64,000 nucleotides of DNA from NCBI GenBank assembly GCA_900169235.1, contig FWCC01000335.1, forward strand, positions 78,066 through 142,065. Direction: 5' to 3'. Shown one piece after another: positions 34,387 through 44,322 of the stretch; position 1 is the stretch's first letter, and every line of letters begins with the position of its first letter. The DNA is from Zarea fungicola (lineage: Eukaryota > Ascomycota > Sordariomycetes > Hypocreales > Cordycipitaceae). A program made the position numbers and the translations under genes. Under the pieces are notes generated by a model, which saw nothing but the letters and a program-made list of their open reading frames with translations, was not told the origin of the DNA and searched no databases.

Positions 34387-35731
34387 CGTAAGAGAATTGT
34401 ATGTGAAAGTTGAGTCACGTAGAATTGAGAGTGAAGTAGAGAATGAACGATTGACGAAGAATGGAGCAGCTGGAACTGCTGGGTTTAATAAGGAAATAAT
34501 ATTTCCATCAATTAGTAAATATGGTAATAGATATGGGCCTGAGTTGGGTTCTCTTTTGTGTGCATTAATAATGCCATATTGGTTACCAACAGGAAGTACG
34601 TTCAGTGCCTGTGGAGATGAATGTGGACTATAGGCTAAAATGAACTGGGGGATACTGTAGTATCACGTTTCCAATCAAGTCGGCGATTTGGGCTCGTAGC
34701 TTCTTATTCATGTGCATTTTTAAGCTAGCCCGTTAAATGTCATAAGCAGACAATGGCAAGCAGATGGGTATCTGTTGGCATACGCTGACGAAGACGAATC
34801 TATTGTCTGACTTCTACAGACGCGCGACACTCGAACAATCGGACGCTATGGACGCTAGGGTGACTCGGACAATCGGACACTACGGACGCTACGGACACTA
34901 TGAACGCTGCTTATAAGTGGCAAGATACTGATCATAACAGAGCGAATTCATTCATGAGATATTTAGACATCAAACACAAGCTGCAGCGTGCTTTGGCTTA
35001 AATCTGTCACCAGTTGCAAGCTGAGAGCCCTGTATACAACACACAGCCCTGGTTGGCTATACTTTTGAAGAATATCAGTTATTCACCCTTTAAACATGTC
35101 TTTTAAATGTTTTCTTTTCTACACTGTTTAAACTGATGCCATGACACGCCTTGATGTTCTAGTACCCGGCAGTGTATGCCTCTTTGCACGAGCCACTTCT
35201 TGTTTGGTGCTTCACACTTCACAAACATCACAGACCCGAGGCCTTCCAGATGCCTCCAACCATGCTGTGCCCCTAGGTAGCAGGAATGGATACACCTGGG
35301 TAACGATAGAAAATTACCAGCTATTCTTGGTGTCTGCTGATACTGGTGTCGTTTCAGCAAGCGTGAGGCTTTTGGCGAACTGTCATGTAAGCGCGAGAAT
35401 AAATGGAGGAGCCAAATCCATGAGAATTCTTTTGGACACTTTACCCCAGAATCAGGACGTGGCCATCCACCAATATCGCAACACAAAAAGGAAACTATAC
35501 TAGCTTGCTGTTGTGTTCGTCGTCCACATTCCACTTGTTCCTGCCGGTTGGTCGGTCTACACGATCCTGCCTGCCTGCCTGACAACATCAAACTGACATT
35601 TACATGGCCAAAACAGCTTGATTCAACCTGTTTTTTCATCCTACAAAGTCTCCTTACGGAAAAGTCCCTTAAAATCCGTCGCTTCCCTAATATACAACAC
35701 AACTCCTCTCCTCCACAGCGGCGCAATGTAG
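34387..35731. other. intergenic with regulator-site array, no clear gene
   Basis: The left half holds the CGGAC array and a plus-strand TATA element, described separately. The right half (34950-35731) has no convincing gene. A 207-codon minus-strand frame (35103-35726) is Cys-rich with no motif and no initial ATG, and is judged a chance frame. Confidence 0.5.
34832..34909 (+). promoter_or_regulatory. tandem 9-bp CGGACRCTA array
   Basis: Reading along the plus strand: CGAACAAT, CGGACGCTA (34840), TGGACGCTA (34849), a spacer, CGGACAAT (34866), CGGACACTA (34874), CGGACGCTA (34883), CGGACACTA (34892) and TGAACGCTG (34901). The CGG cores repeat every 9 bp. A TTATAAG box follows at about 34911-34917. 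It lies upstream of the OYE gene on the other strand. Confidence 0.7.
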
Positions 35732-36352
35732 TTTAAAAGACCAACTCCATCCTTACTGCCCTACTCGGCGGCCGAGTTCAGATCAGGATACAATTACCTT
35801 GTCAACACTATCCTCCTCTCCACCTTCATAAGGGAACTTGCTGCCCTTACCACCCATGGCATTGGCAGAGGTAACCTCCGCTCAGTTCACTACCGCGCCC
35901 GACGTATATTGGACCACACGGACCGCATAGCCGTCATCGTCGAAAGCGAACCGTGGATCAGCTATCTCGAGATGCTCAAGGAGCCCCCTTCCAAATTCAT
36001 TATCGCCGCGCATTCTCTCTACGAAGGCGTCGTAATGGGCATGTGGATGTTCCTGGCCCGCGTTGAGTGGTACTTGGGCGGAAACACGTGCCTTGTGCCG
36101 GGGAACGTGAGACTGGACATTGAGACTTCGCGAGCCGTTAAGAAGCAGCTCATCCAGGACGCGATGGTGCTCACCTTTTTCTTTGTCATTGGGGGTGCAA
36201 GGATACAGAGATTTAAACCAAGGGCGACGGCGCTTTTGGGGGCATACTACATGAGCGTTTGGCTCGTACGGCCATTTTACATGAGCCTGCCAACATCGTC
36301 GACGGCGGCACAAGCACCAACCCAAGGACAGAATTCAGGTCCGTCAAGTTAA
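35732..36352 (+). CDS. hypothetical membrane protein, 5' end unresolved
   Basis: An uninterrupted frame runs from just after an in-frame TAG at 35729 to the stop at 36352. The first in-frame ATG is at 35972 (127 residues), yet the frame before it also reads like protein (GYNYLVNTILLSTFIRELAA, RRILDHTDRIAVIVESEPW), so the true start is probably in an upstream exon I could not place. Two hydrophobic segments (AMVLTFFFVIGGARI and ALLGAYYMSVWLVRPFYMSL) suggest membrane insertion. The C-terminus is Ser/Thr/Gln-rich. No family recognised. It begins beyond the CGGAC array and TATA element at 34.84-34.92 kb, so it could belong to that regulon. Confidence 0.5.
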   Translation, partial: FKRPTPSLLPYSAAEFRSGYNYLVNTILLSTFIRELAALTTHGIGRGNLRSVHYRARRILDHTDRIAVIVESEPWISYLEMLKEPPSKFIIAAHSLYEGVVMGMWMFLARVEWYLGGNTCLVPGNVRLDIETSRAVKKQLIQDAMVLTFFFVIGGARIQRFKPRATALLGAYYMSVWLVRPFYMSLPTSSTAAQAPTQGQNSGPSS

Positions 36353-36885
36353 TGCCGTCTTTTTCCTAGAATTTGTGTTAGAGTATGGAAATTATTCCAT
36401 GACATTGTTGTGGGCCAAACAAGCAAATTGGAACAAGGAGTGGTTTGTTCCTAGTCAGTCGAGACGCAGCCGACTGCGATATGATATACGGGTATGGATA
36501 TTTGTGAAGCGACAGATGGAATTTGGACAGGTTTTACTTGTATTGTTAGCGGCTAGAAATGAATTTAATACAGTGAGTGGTTTCTTTTCAATTAAGATTT
36601 CCCGCTGCAGTCTCTTATACATGATATATATGCATGACTTGTATGCACAAAGTTGTCACTGCCTAGCCACACCAAAGAACCCCGCCAACCAAGAATGGCA
36701 TTTTGCCCCTCCAACGTAACGGATCTGCCTAGTCCAACCAGCTATTCCAACGTCCAAACATCCAGCATCTTCCACAGCACGTTTCTTCCTTTTTCTTCCA
36801 ACAGCAACAAAGTCTCTCACTTTATTTCCTCACGCAATCAAAACATTTCATCGAGCACTGCAACCCCTACCACCACCCAGACGAG
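36353..36885. other. intergenic, leader of the coiled-coil protein gene
   Basis: The right half is C/T-rich, as expected of a 5' leader. No gene seen. Confidence 0.5.
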
Positions 36886-37566
36886 ATGTCGGCCGACACA
36901 ACGCCCATTTCCCCCGCGCGCTTCGCCGCCGCCCTCAAGGACCTCTCAGAGCCCATGCTCCGCCTCAAAGTCCTCGAGGTCCGCAACGCCATTGCGCACC
37001 TGCAATACTCCAACGACCAGCTGAAGCCCTTTGCCGAGGGCACCGCCACGGCCACCAGCGATGCCTCAGAAGGAGCAGCAGCAGAGCCAGATCAGGACTG
37101 CATCGACGCGATCCGGGAGAACAAAGAGGTGATTGAGCGCATGGTGGAGCGCATCGCCCTGGTCCGTCTCGAGGTGGAGGAGCGCGGCGCGTCGTGGGCG
37201 CACTTTGAGGAGCAGGCACGTGCAGACGAGGACGGGACTCGGACGAGGGCGGAGGCAGCTGCAGAGGAGGAGGCAGAAGGTGGTGGTGGTGGTGGTACGG
37301 CGGTCAACAGCAACAACAGCGGTGGGCGTAGTAGTAATCCATGGACGGACGGGACGTTTCAGACGGGCACGATACGAAATGGCGAGGTGCACATGGATTC
37401 ACACGCTGGTGGTGGTGGTGGTGCTGTCAACGGCGTGACGAGTACCTCCTCGACCACATCGGAGCAAGGCGGCCGTCTGTCTGATGCGCAGCTACGAGCG
37501 GCCATGGAGGAGCGCATGAGGCAGCTGACGACTGAAGAGGAAGAGGATGACGGCTTGCATTTGTAA
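36886..37566 (+). CDS. conserved small coiled-coil protein, function unknown
   Basis: Intronless, 226 residues. The N-terminal third (SPARFAAALKDLSEPMLRLK, then VLEVRNAIAHLQYSNDQLKPF, then CIDAIRENKEVIERMVERIALVRLEVEERG) forms two predicted amphipathic helices and looks conserved among ascomycetes from memory, with no function I can name. The middle is Ala/Glu-rich, followed by Gly/Ser/Asn low complexity with two glycine runs and the short NPWTDGTFQTGTIRNGEV. The C-terminus has a helix (DAQLRAAMEERMRQLTTEEEEDDGLHL) ending in an acidic tail. The start follows CCAGACGAGATG behind a pyrimidine-rich leader. A scaffold or adaptor role is possible but unproven. Confidence 0.75.
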   Translation: MSADTTPISPARFAAALKDLSEPMLRLKVLEVRNAIAHLQYSNDQLKPFAEGTATATSDASEGAAAEPDQDCIDAIRENKEVIERMVERIALVRLEVEERGASWAHFEEQARADEDGTRTRAEAAAEEEAEGGGGGGTAVNSNNSGGRSSNPWTDGTFQTGTIRNGEVHMDSHAGGGGGAVNGVTSTSSTTSEQGGRLSDAQLRAAMEERMRQLTTEEEEDDGLHL

Positions 37567-38039
37567 CTAGCTCTCAAACGGCGTTTCGGGGTTTCGTTTC
37601 TTTTACTTCAACAAACATCAAAAAGCTGTATTTAAAGAAAAAGCATCACCAGAGCACAACAGTCAGTTGCAAGCACCATCAAAAGTGACGAGAAGAAATG
37701 TAAAATATATATTGAGTAACCAAAACTGATAAAAGAACGAGCCTCTGAATAAGATCGGGCACGTATTTGCTTTTTCACAACTCCAGACATGTCCAAACAG
37801 GTCCCCCTTCCATGAAGAGACGGAGAAAAGAAACTCGAAAGGTGACAATACAAAACACCGATGCAAAACCACCCAAATGCCATCAGGGGGGAAAAAGAAA
37901 AGGAAAACTCCGTGTCGCTTGAATATGCTATGAAAAAGGCGGGAACAAAATAAGCAGGGTCGAATGTTGAGTCTTGCTAGATGTGCATTTTGATATCTAG
38001 CAAGTTGGGGAAAGGTGTCGTCTTTTTGGTAAAGTATAT
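37567..38039. other. intergenic between convergent genes
   Basis: AT-rich 3' UTR-like sequence with no gene seen. Confidence 0.5.
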
Positions 38040-39221
38040 TTAGTCCGTGTCGTCGCCAACTGGAGAACCGGATATCAGCTTGCCACGCCGCGACCGTGAT
38101 CGCTTCGACTTTTTGCTCAGAGAGCGATTGCTTCCGCTGGCGTCGGTGCTGGGAATGGTGTCGAGCTTTGGCCGTTGGGCGACATGACTGGCAGACTTGG
38201 ATAGAGGCGCAAGGGCATACGAGCCATCGTCGTCGGAATCGTCCTCTGCCATGCCAGGCGGTACCGCTACGGGTCTGGATCTTTGTTTCCAGCGGTTTTC
38301 AAACGGGTTGTCGCTTGGATCGTCGGAGCCGCCGTCAAAGGATAGGCTCCTACGACGAGTGAAGCTCCCATTGCTGCGCGTGACGAAGAGTGATTCAATC
38401 AATTCGGTTTCGGTAGGAGCGGAGCCCTTTCTATGCTTTCCCGAGGCCAGCCTGGAGCCTCCATTGAAGGGGTCGTCTGATACCAGGGTTCGGCCACTGG
38501 ACTTGCTGCCGGAGCTCGCGGCTCGGCTGACGGGCACTTTGCCCTCCATCACCTTGGCCGACGGGGGTGGTTGCAGCATCCATTTATGGGCGTCTTTATG
38601 GGGGGGCTTGCTGCTGATGACGGGTGGGTGGTAGTCGTTGATGGGTGGGTTGCGGGGCGTGGTGTAGAAGTCGCGGCGTTCTTGGTCGGTAACCTCCTTG
38701 TCTATGCGCAGGGTCGACTCGATCAAGCGACCGGCCGAGTCTCGGGCTTTGGTCATGGCGACTTTGAATTTCTGGGCCGAGGATTCGCCCCAGAGCTCTT
38801 CGTCCTCTCGTTGATATCCTGTTTTTCGGTTCCAATCCATGGGAACGTCGTCTTCGTCCTCGCGCAGTATGCTCATGCTATCGATGTTGGTTCTACTGTC
38901 GTCAATGTTGGTGCGGTCGTCGACACTGGGGGTGCAGCTGTCGCGGCCGGAGCTGGTGAGTCCTCGCTGGCTGGAATTTTTGCTTAGGGATTTCTTGGGC
39001 AAGCTTGGTCCCATGGTTATCTCCTCTTGCCAGTATTGATTGGTGTTGAATGGCGAGGGGTGCTGGTATAGGCCGGGCTGTTCCGTCTCCAGTTTGGCGG
39101 CCTTTTCGATGCGCTCCTTTTTGGCCTCGACTCGAGCCTTTTGGCGATGGCGCACCTTGGCGCATGGTGTACAGGCGACAATGTAAAAGATGGCCGACTG
39201 TACGGCGACGGGAAAAGACAT
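38040..39221 (-). CDS. conserved membrane-anchored, largely disordered protein
   Basis: Intronless, 393 residues from the ATG at 39221. It begins MSFPVAVQSAIFYIVACTPC, a hydrophobic segment that may be a signal anchor, followed at once by a strongly basic helix (KVRHRQKARVEAKKERIEKA) and the motif GLYQHPSPFNTNQYWQEEI. The rest is Ser/Arg/Asp-rich with likely phosphorylation clusters (RSLSFDGGSDDPSDNPFENRW) and a basic tail (KKSKRSRSRRGK). From memory such proteins are widely conserved in filamentous ascomycetes as signal-peptide-containing proteins of unknown function. An ATG 48 bases further upstream (39269) lies in frame, but the hydrophobic start makes 39221 more likely. Confidence 0.75.
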   Translation of the reverse strand: MSFPVAVQSAIFYIVACTPCAKVRHRQKARVEAKKERIEKAAKLETEQPGLYQHPSPFNTNQYWQEEITMGPSLPKKSLSKNSSQRGLTSSGRDSCTPSVDDRTNIDDSRTNIDSMSILREDEDDVPMDWNRKTGYQREDEELWGESSAQKFKVAMTKARDSAGRLIESTLRIDKEVTDQERRDFYTTPRNPPINDYHPPVISSKPPHKDAHKWMLQPPPSAKVMEGKVPVSRAASSGSKSSGRTLVSDDPFNGGSRLASGKHRKGSAPTETELIESLFVTRSNGSFTRRRSLSFDGGSDDPSDNPFENRWKQRSRPVAVPPGMAEDDSDDDGSYALAPLSKSASHVAQRPKLDTIPSTDASGSNRSLSKKSKRSRSRRGKLISGSPVGDDTD

Positions 39222-42200
39222 GATGGCTGTCAATTGTCGAAAGAGTTGATGTTGATGTCGGGGAAGCAATGCCGGCCCTGTCCTAAATGTCGAAGTTGGG
39301 CGACGACATAGTACGGCAGGGAGGCTCCTTGTCGCGATATAAATTAGGACGAGTCAATTGACGGGGGTGAGTAGAGCGATGGATATTGCGAGATTCGATT
39401 CCGATTGCAAGGAGATGGAGTGGAGAGTTGGTCGCGGCGCCTTTTGGTTATTGATGCCAGTGTCGTCGGCACAGGCAGGGAGTTGACCTTGGTGACAAAC
39501 TACTGGAATGGGCGAGTGTGGGGACGCGCGTTGAAACAGTCCGAATGAGGGTGAGGATTGAATGTTGCAGGTTGTTGTGGAATCGATAGACGGGAGTAGA
39601 TCGGTCGCATTCGAGGGTGGCGTATTGCAGTATGGTTGAGACTGTTTCAACAGAGTCGGTTGACGATGTGCCGGTTGCTGCGGATGGCGGTCGTGTGTCG
39701 AGTGTTTTTAAGTGTCTCGCTGGTAGGAGCGAATGGAAGTTGCAATTCCAATGAGAAGGATAAAGGCTAGGGGAGAGAAATAAAAGGCAAGAAGGAAAGA
39801 GAAAAACGAAGGTTACAAGGAAAGGAGACAATGAGGATAAAGACGGAGAAAGAAGGAGAGGCGACAAAGCAAGAGAGTGAAAGAGTAGATGGAATAAGAC
39901 GAGAGAGTCCCTGCCCGTGGTGGCAGTGGAGGACAAGAGAGGATGAGCGGGAGGGAGGGAAGGGAAGAAGGAACAGGAGGGATCCGTTCCGGGCGGTTGT
40001 TGGGTGACATTTACAGGGGGGCAAAGTGGCCTGAAGATTCCCTGCAGGGGAGGGGCAAGCCTAGTTGGTGGGCAACGCCAGTGGACGGCCCCAGTGACGA
40101 CGCCAGTGGACAGCCAGTGGACAGCCCAGTGGACAGTGGACAGCCCGGTGGGCAACCCGGTGGGCAACCCCCCGGTGGACAACGGCCAGGCGACCGAGAG
40201 GCCACGCCTAGGCCACGGGCGTCAAAACTGTGGCTGATGGGCACGGTGAGTATGGCCAATGAAGCAGGTGAGACCTTTTCATTCTTATTATTTTATCTAT
40301 TATTATAATTTATTCAGTCGGCTTTGATTTTCTTCTAAAAAAATATTTTCGGTTTCCTTTGAATTGCGCCCCCATGCACGTCCCTAGAATTCAACACCAA
40401 CACTGCCTTTTGTTGGCGCCAACCCCATCCTGTGGCTCACCATTCATTACCTGTATGGCCTGTATTTCCGCAGCATCCCACCAGAGATTGCCTCCCCTGC
40501 CTAATGCCAGCACTGCCTCCATCAGGCACCAGGCAATGCACTCTAACAAGTTTCAGACATCCCAGCTTCATTCTCATCTATAATTAAAACCGACGGCAGT
40601 ACCTCGTTTCTCTCCTCGACAATTGTTTCTACAGATTCCCCCGGCTTGGCAGCCCCTCTTCTGCCTCTGCAACAACAAAACAAAACGCACCGGAAAAAAC
40701 GCAAGCCATTGTTACACCTGCCCATTTCGGCTCCTTTCTGGCGCAAAGCCACCTTTTCATTTTCCCGTCCTTGACTTGAGGCTCGACCTTGATATTTGAG
40801 CAGGGTACCACGCACATAAAACGCCTCCTTTTTATGTACCCAGTAACAATATGTGCACGTTTTTTTTTCCAGTTGCAGCCATTCCGTGCCATACCCTGGC
40901 AACTGGTAAACAACGTAGATCGAGGTCACGAGCCCATCCTCGCCGGCTATTCCTCCCATCGAACTGTCAACACTCGTCGCTTAATACATGCATCTCCATG
41001 TATAGAGAAAGTCAAGTACCCGCATGGAAAACACTACATGTGCAACAACCCATGCACATCAAATACATCACACATGCACAAGAAACCTCGGTTAATCTCT
41101 TCCTCCACCTACTCTCACACCAACCCTCTCCAAACACATCGAAACTTGCCCACGATCGCAAGCCTTGTTTCGAAAAAAAGCCCAGCCTGCCAACCTGCAT
41201 CCAACACAAAGGCTAAACCCAAACTATGCCACTCTCCGCGGCCCAACCACGGCGCTGCACCCCACACCCTCTTTCATCAACACACAACCACCAAACAGGT
41301 CCCGAACCTAACATGTGGCTTGTTGAACAAGTAACTAATAACCACTTTAACCAGAACACATATTTTAGCCCCTCCTTCCTCAGCTGGCGCGGGACAACTT
41401 GGCATAGTTCCAGTACTGCATAAAACAAAACACAAAAGATCTTGCCAGTGAGGGCTGTTCCGTACCAAACCAGCAAGAAATCACTCAATGGGTCCTATCC
41501 TGTGCAAGACCAGTTACCACCGCGGCAGCAACGGCAGCATCGGCACACACAGAAATCACAAAACCAATAGGCAGGCTTCTCTGATTCCTCGACGCTACAC
41601 CTGTGACCCGTCAAGTTGCGCCGCATCGCCCCAACATGGCAAAGCGTTGGACACTCATAGGTCAAACCAGGGAATGGCAGCGTAGTATCCCGCGACCGAA
41701 CCACTTCCGCGCCAACACGCTTTGTCCCACCACTCAGCCATTGACTATTTGCCCCAGCGCCCTCGTGGGTTTCCTCTAGTAATCTATGGAGTACAATCAA
41801 GCACACTGTACTTGATTGACTAATGACTTGGAAATACACATAAAAAAGCAGAGAGCTTCAGAAGCGAGGGAGCCACTCTGGGGTATACATCAAAATGGCC
41901 TCATAACCCCGCGTCCCACCAGCTTATCCACCGACTTTTCCCGCAATAAAAGGTCCCTGGCTGAATTGGCGTCTTTTGTGGCCATGGAAACGGGAATACG
42001 GATAATCACCATGTAGTTCTATAATCTGTCATGCAAATCCCCCTCCATGGAGCAACTACTAAGCTGATTTTTTCTGGCCAACGCGCCGCTCAAGCCTCTT
42101 TCCGGCCTTTGCCCACGAAGCCAAGCCATTCAGTCTTACATTTTGTATCTAGTTACTCACAACAGAACCAACACCTGTCGGACCGAAAATTTATACGTAC

Positions 42201-43083
42201 TTGTATAAAAAAAAAAGTCTAATTCAAAAACGGCATGGTCAGCCATGGAAAAGGTTTCAAAGAAATAATACCACTGCTGGCCATGTCGACTTGTAACCAC
42301 CACATGATCCATCGCCACATTCACCACAACCAAACAAGATACACGCAGAGCATTCGTCAATTTCCATTGGCCACTTGCTTGAATTCTGGCATCACCGTAC
42401 CACCTGCCTCATCTTCTTCACCATCTGCACGACTTTTTTCTTTCTCCTCTTTTTTAGTATTTCAAATTATATTTGGAGGCTACCTTTCAAGACAAAAATC
42501 TAGTTTTCCCCATGCCTGCCTGGCCTTGGCCCAAGACACAGTAGTGATAAATACACACAAAAAAAATTACAATCACACAACATAACAACTAAAACTTTTT
42601 TTTCGCCCCGTTGCCATGTCATGCCCTTCTTCTTTCCTCTCTCTTTCTCTCTCTCTCCCAATTTTGGCTCCATCTGCAGTTCCATTGCATACTCATCACA
42701 CTAGATTTTCATCTGTCAGTCGCCCACGTTCAGAATTTCTGCTGGCGGTCCTCATTCTTCATGCCAGTCTTGTCATCCGCTGTCTTTTTTGGGGGGGAAA
42801 GAACAAATTTGTTCCCCTTCCACCATTGTTATCCATGCTTGTGCTCCGGCGTAAAAGAAAATTTAAATCAAAAGTAGGAAATGAGGGTGTAGAGGGAAAG
42901 TACCAGTAAAACAACAGTGACAGTCCTGACGCCACTGGATATGATACAAGAAACGAGTCGCATAGTGGCTTTTGCTCCATGGTTTTCTTTTTTTTTTTTT
43001 TTTGATAAAAGTCATTTTCGTTTTTCAATCCTGCATTTTTCCTTCTCCTCTTCAATACTGTCTTGAGTAAACGGAAATGTTCA
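39222..43083. other. 3.9-kb intergenic region with pyrimidine-rich leader and minisatellite
   Basis: On the minus strand, 39270-40030 is strongly C/T-rich and probably holds the promoter and leader of the preceding gene; the 244-codon frame in it is compositional. A short tandem repeat occupies 40078-40190. From 40.3 to 43.08 kb I see only AT-rich or C-rich low-complexity sequence and homopolymer runs, with no gene. Confidence 0.5.
40078..40190. repeat. GTGGACAGCC-type minisatellite
   Basis: About ten imperfect copies of a 9-12 bp unit, first CCAGTGGACAG or CAGTGGACAGC, then turning into CCCGGTGGGCAAC. The gradual change of unit suggests slippage-driven expansion. Confidence 0.75.
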
Positions 43084-44322
43084 TCACACATCCCACTCCA
43101 CTTCCTCTTCGTCTTCGACCTCGTCGTTGTTGGTCAAGGCGGAGAATGAGCCACCAACAGCCTTCTTGCTGTTGGCACCGTTGCCGTTGGTCTTCGGGGC
43201 AGCCTGCTTAGCGGCGGGGGCGGCCTTGGGGGCGGCTTCGGGAGCGGGAGCAGGAGCCTCGTCGGCCGAGGCGTTGCTTGGCGCCTTCTTCTTGAAGCTC
43301 TTTGGCTTCACTGTGCTCCATTCTTCCTCGGCTGCTCGAGGTTGAGACTCAACCACGGCCGGGGCGGCGCTGGGGGTACCATTGGTCTTCACGGCCGGGG
43401 CGGCGCTGACCTCAAAGGTATCAAGAGGCTGGTGCAAGTCACCGTTAGTCTTGGGGACACCGTTGGAGGCACCCTGCTTCCAGGCAGCCGTGGCTCCGTT
43501 AGTGAACTGCGAGCCATCCTTGGCAGCGCGACCTTCAGCGATGCGAGCCTGGCGGCGCTGCTTCTCCTCGAGAGACTTGCGCTCAGTTTCGGCCTCGTCA
43601 CGGGCAGCCTTGGCAGCCTCAGCCTTCTTTCTGTTCTGGCGCTGCTTCTTGGTCTCCGTCTTTTCGGCGGGCTTGCTGGCCTTCTTCTGCTCCGTAGGTT
43701 TAGTGTCAGTCAGACGAAGGACAGATGGAGCGGCAGCCTTGGGCTCCAGCATGTCATCGACGCGACCAGCCTCGGCGGGTACAGCGGCAGTCTCATCCTC
43801 GACTGATTCGTCCACGCTGGCGCTGGCCTCGGACTCAGCAGGGGCGGGGGCTGCTGGTGCGGGCGCGGGCGCGGGCGCAGGAGCATCAGCCTTGGCAGCC
43901 TTTGCGCCACCAAGCTGGCTGGCCTTGGACTGCTTGACATACTTCTCACGCTGCTTCGAGTCCGTTTTGGCGGCAAATTTGGTGCCCTCCTGTGCCTTGG
44001 CGAGCTGCAGGGCAAACTCACGGTTGGCGGCAGAGTCATCCATGGTGTCACGGACGTTGGTCACGCTGGCCTCAGGCTCCTTTGCCTCGGGGGCTGCCCG
44101 AGTGGCCTTGGTGGAGGACTGAGAGTCCTGAGCAAAGGCTTCCAGGCGCTGCTTCTTCTTCCTGTCCTCTTTGCGAGCTTCTGGCTGGGTCGCCTTGGCC
44201 TTGGCGGCAGCAAGAGCTCGCTTTTTGGCATCGGGTCGGGTAGAGAAGTGGTAAACGGTGTAACCAGCACCGATGATGGCGATGTACCCGCCAACGGTGT
44301 ACAGAAGGTTTAGGTCAGTCAT
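43084..44322 (-). CDS. conserved membrane-anchored Lys/Ala-rich protein, function unknown
   Basis: Intronless, 412 residues. A single N-terminal transmembrane segment (LLYTVGGYIAIIGAGYTVYHF, residues about 6-26) is followed by a long cytosolic-type region rich in Ala, Lys, Glu and Pro. This includes a Pro-Ala repeat block (APAPAPAPAPAAPAPA), basic coiled-coil stretches (KKQRQNRKKAEAAKAARDEA and EEKQRRQARIAEGRAAKDGS), EEWSTVKPKSFKKKAPSN and an acidic end EVEDEEEVEWDV. The layout resembles ER-anchored, ribosome- or RNA-binding proteins, but I do not recognise a family domain. The tail motif EEWSTV.K looks conserved. The gene has a long leader up to about 44.5 kb. Confidence 0.75.
   Translation of the reverse strand: MTDLNLLYTVGGYIAIIGAGYTVYHFSTRPDAKKRALAAAKAKATQPEARKEDRKKKQRLEAFAQDSQSSTKATRAAPEAKEPEASVTNVRDTMDDSAANREFALQLAKAQEGTKFAAKTDSKQREKYVKQSKASQLGGAKAAKADAPAPAPAPAPAAPAPAESEASASVDESVEDETAAVPAEAGRVDDMLEPKAAAPSVLRLTDTKPTEQKKASKPAEKTETKKQRQNRKKAEAAKAARDEAETERKSLEEKQRRQARIAEGRAAKDGSQFTNGATAAWKQGASNGVPKTNGDLHQPLDTFEVSAAPAVKTNGTPSAAPAVVESQPRAAEEEWSTVKPKSFKKKAPSNASADEAPAPAPEAAPKAAPAAKQAAPKTNGNGANSKKAVGGSFSALTNNDEVEDEEEVEWDV

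Noticed and set aside
35103..35726. Minus-strand 207-codon Cys-rich frame
   Set aside because: No ATG at its beginning, no motif, and composition like chance translation of a low-GC stretch.
39448..40182. Minus-strand 244-codon frame rich in Ser, Leu and Pro
   Set aside because: It follows from a C/T-rich promoter/leader and the minisatellite; no domain, and it lies upstream of a well-supported gene in the same direction.
40543..40959. Minus-strand 138-codon frame with several Cys
   Set aside because: No recognisable family, no good start context and no splice-supported extension.
43382..44122. Plus-strand 246-codon Ala/Ser-rich frame
   Set aside because: Antisense shadow of the Lys/Ala-rich membrane-anchored protein gene.
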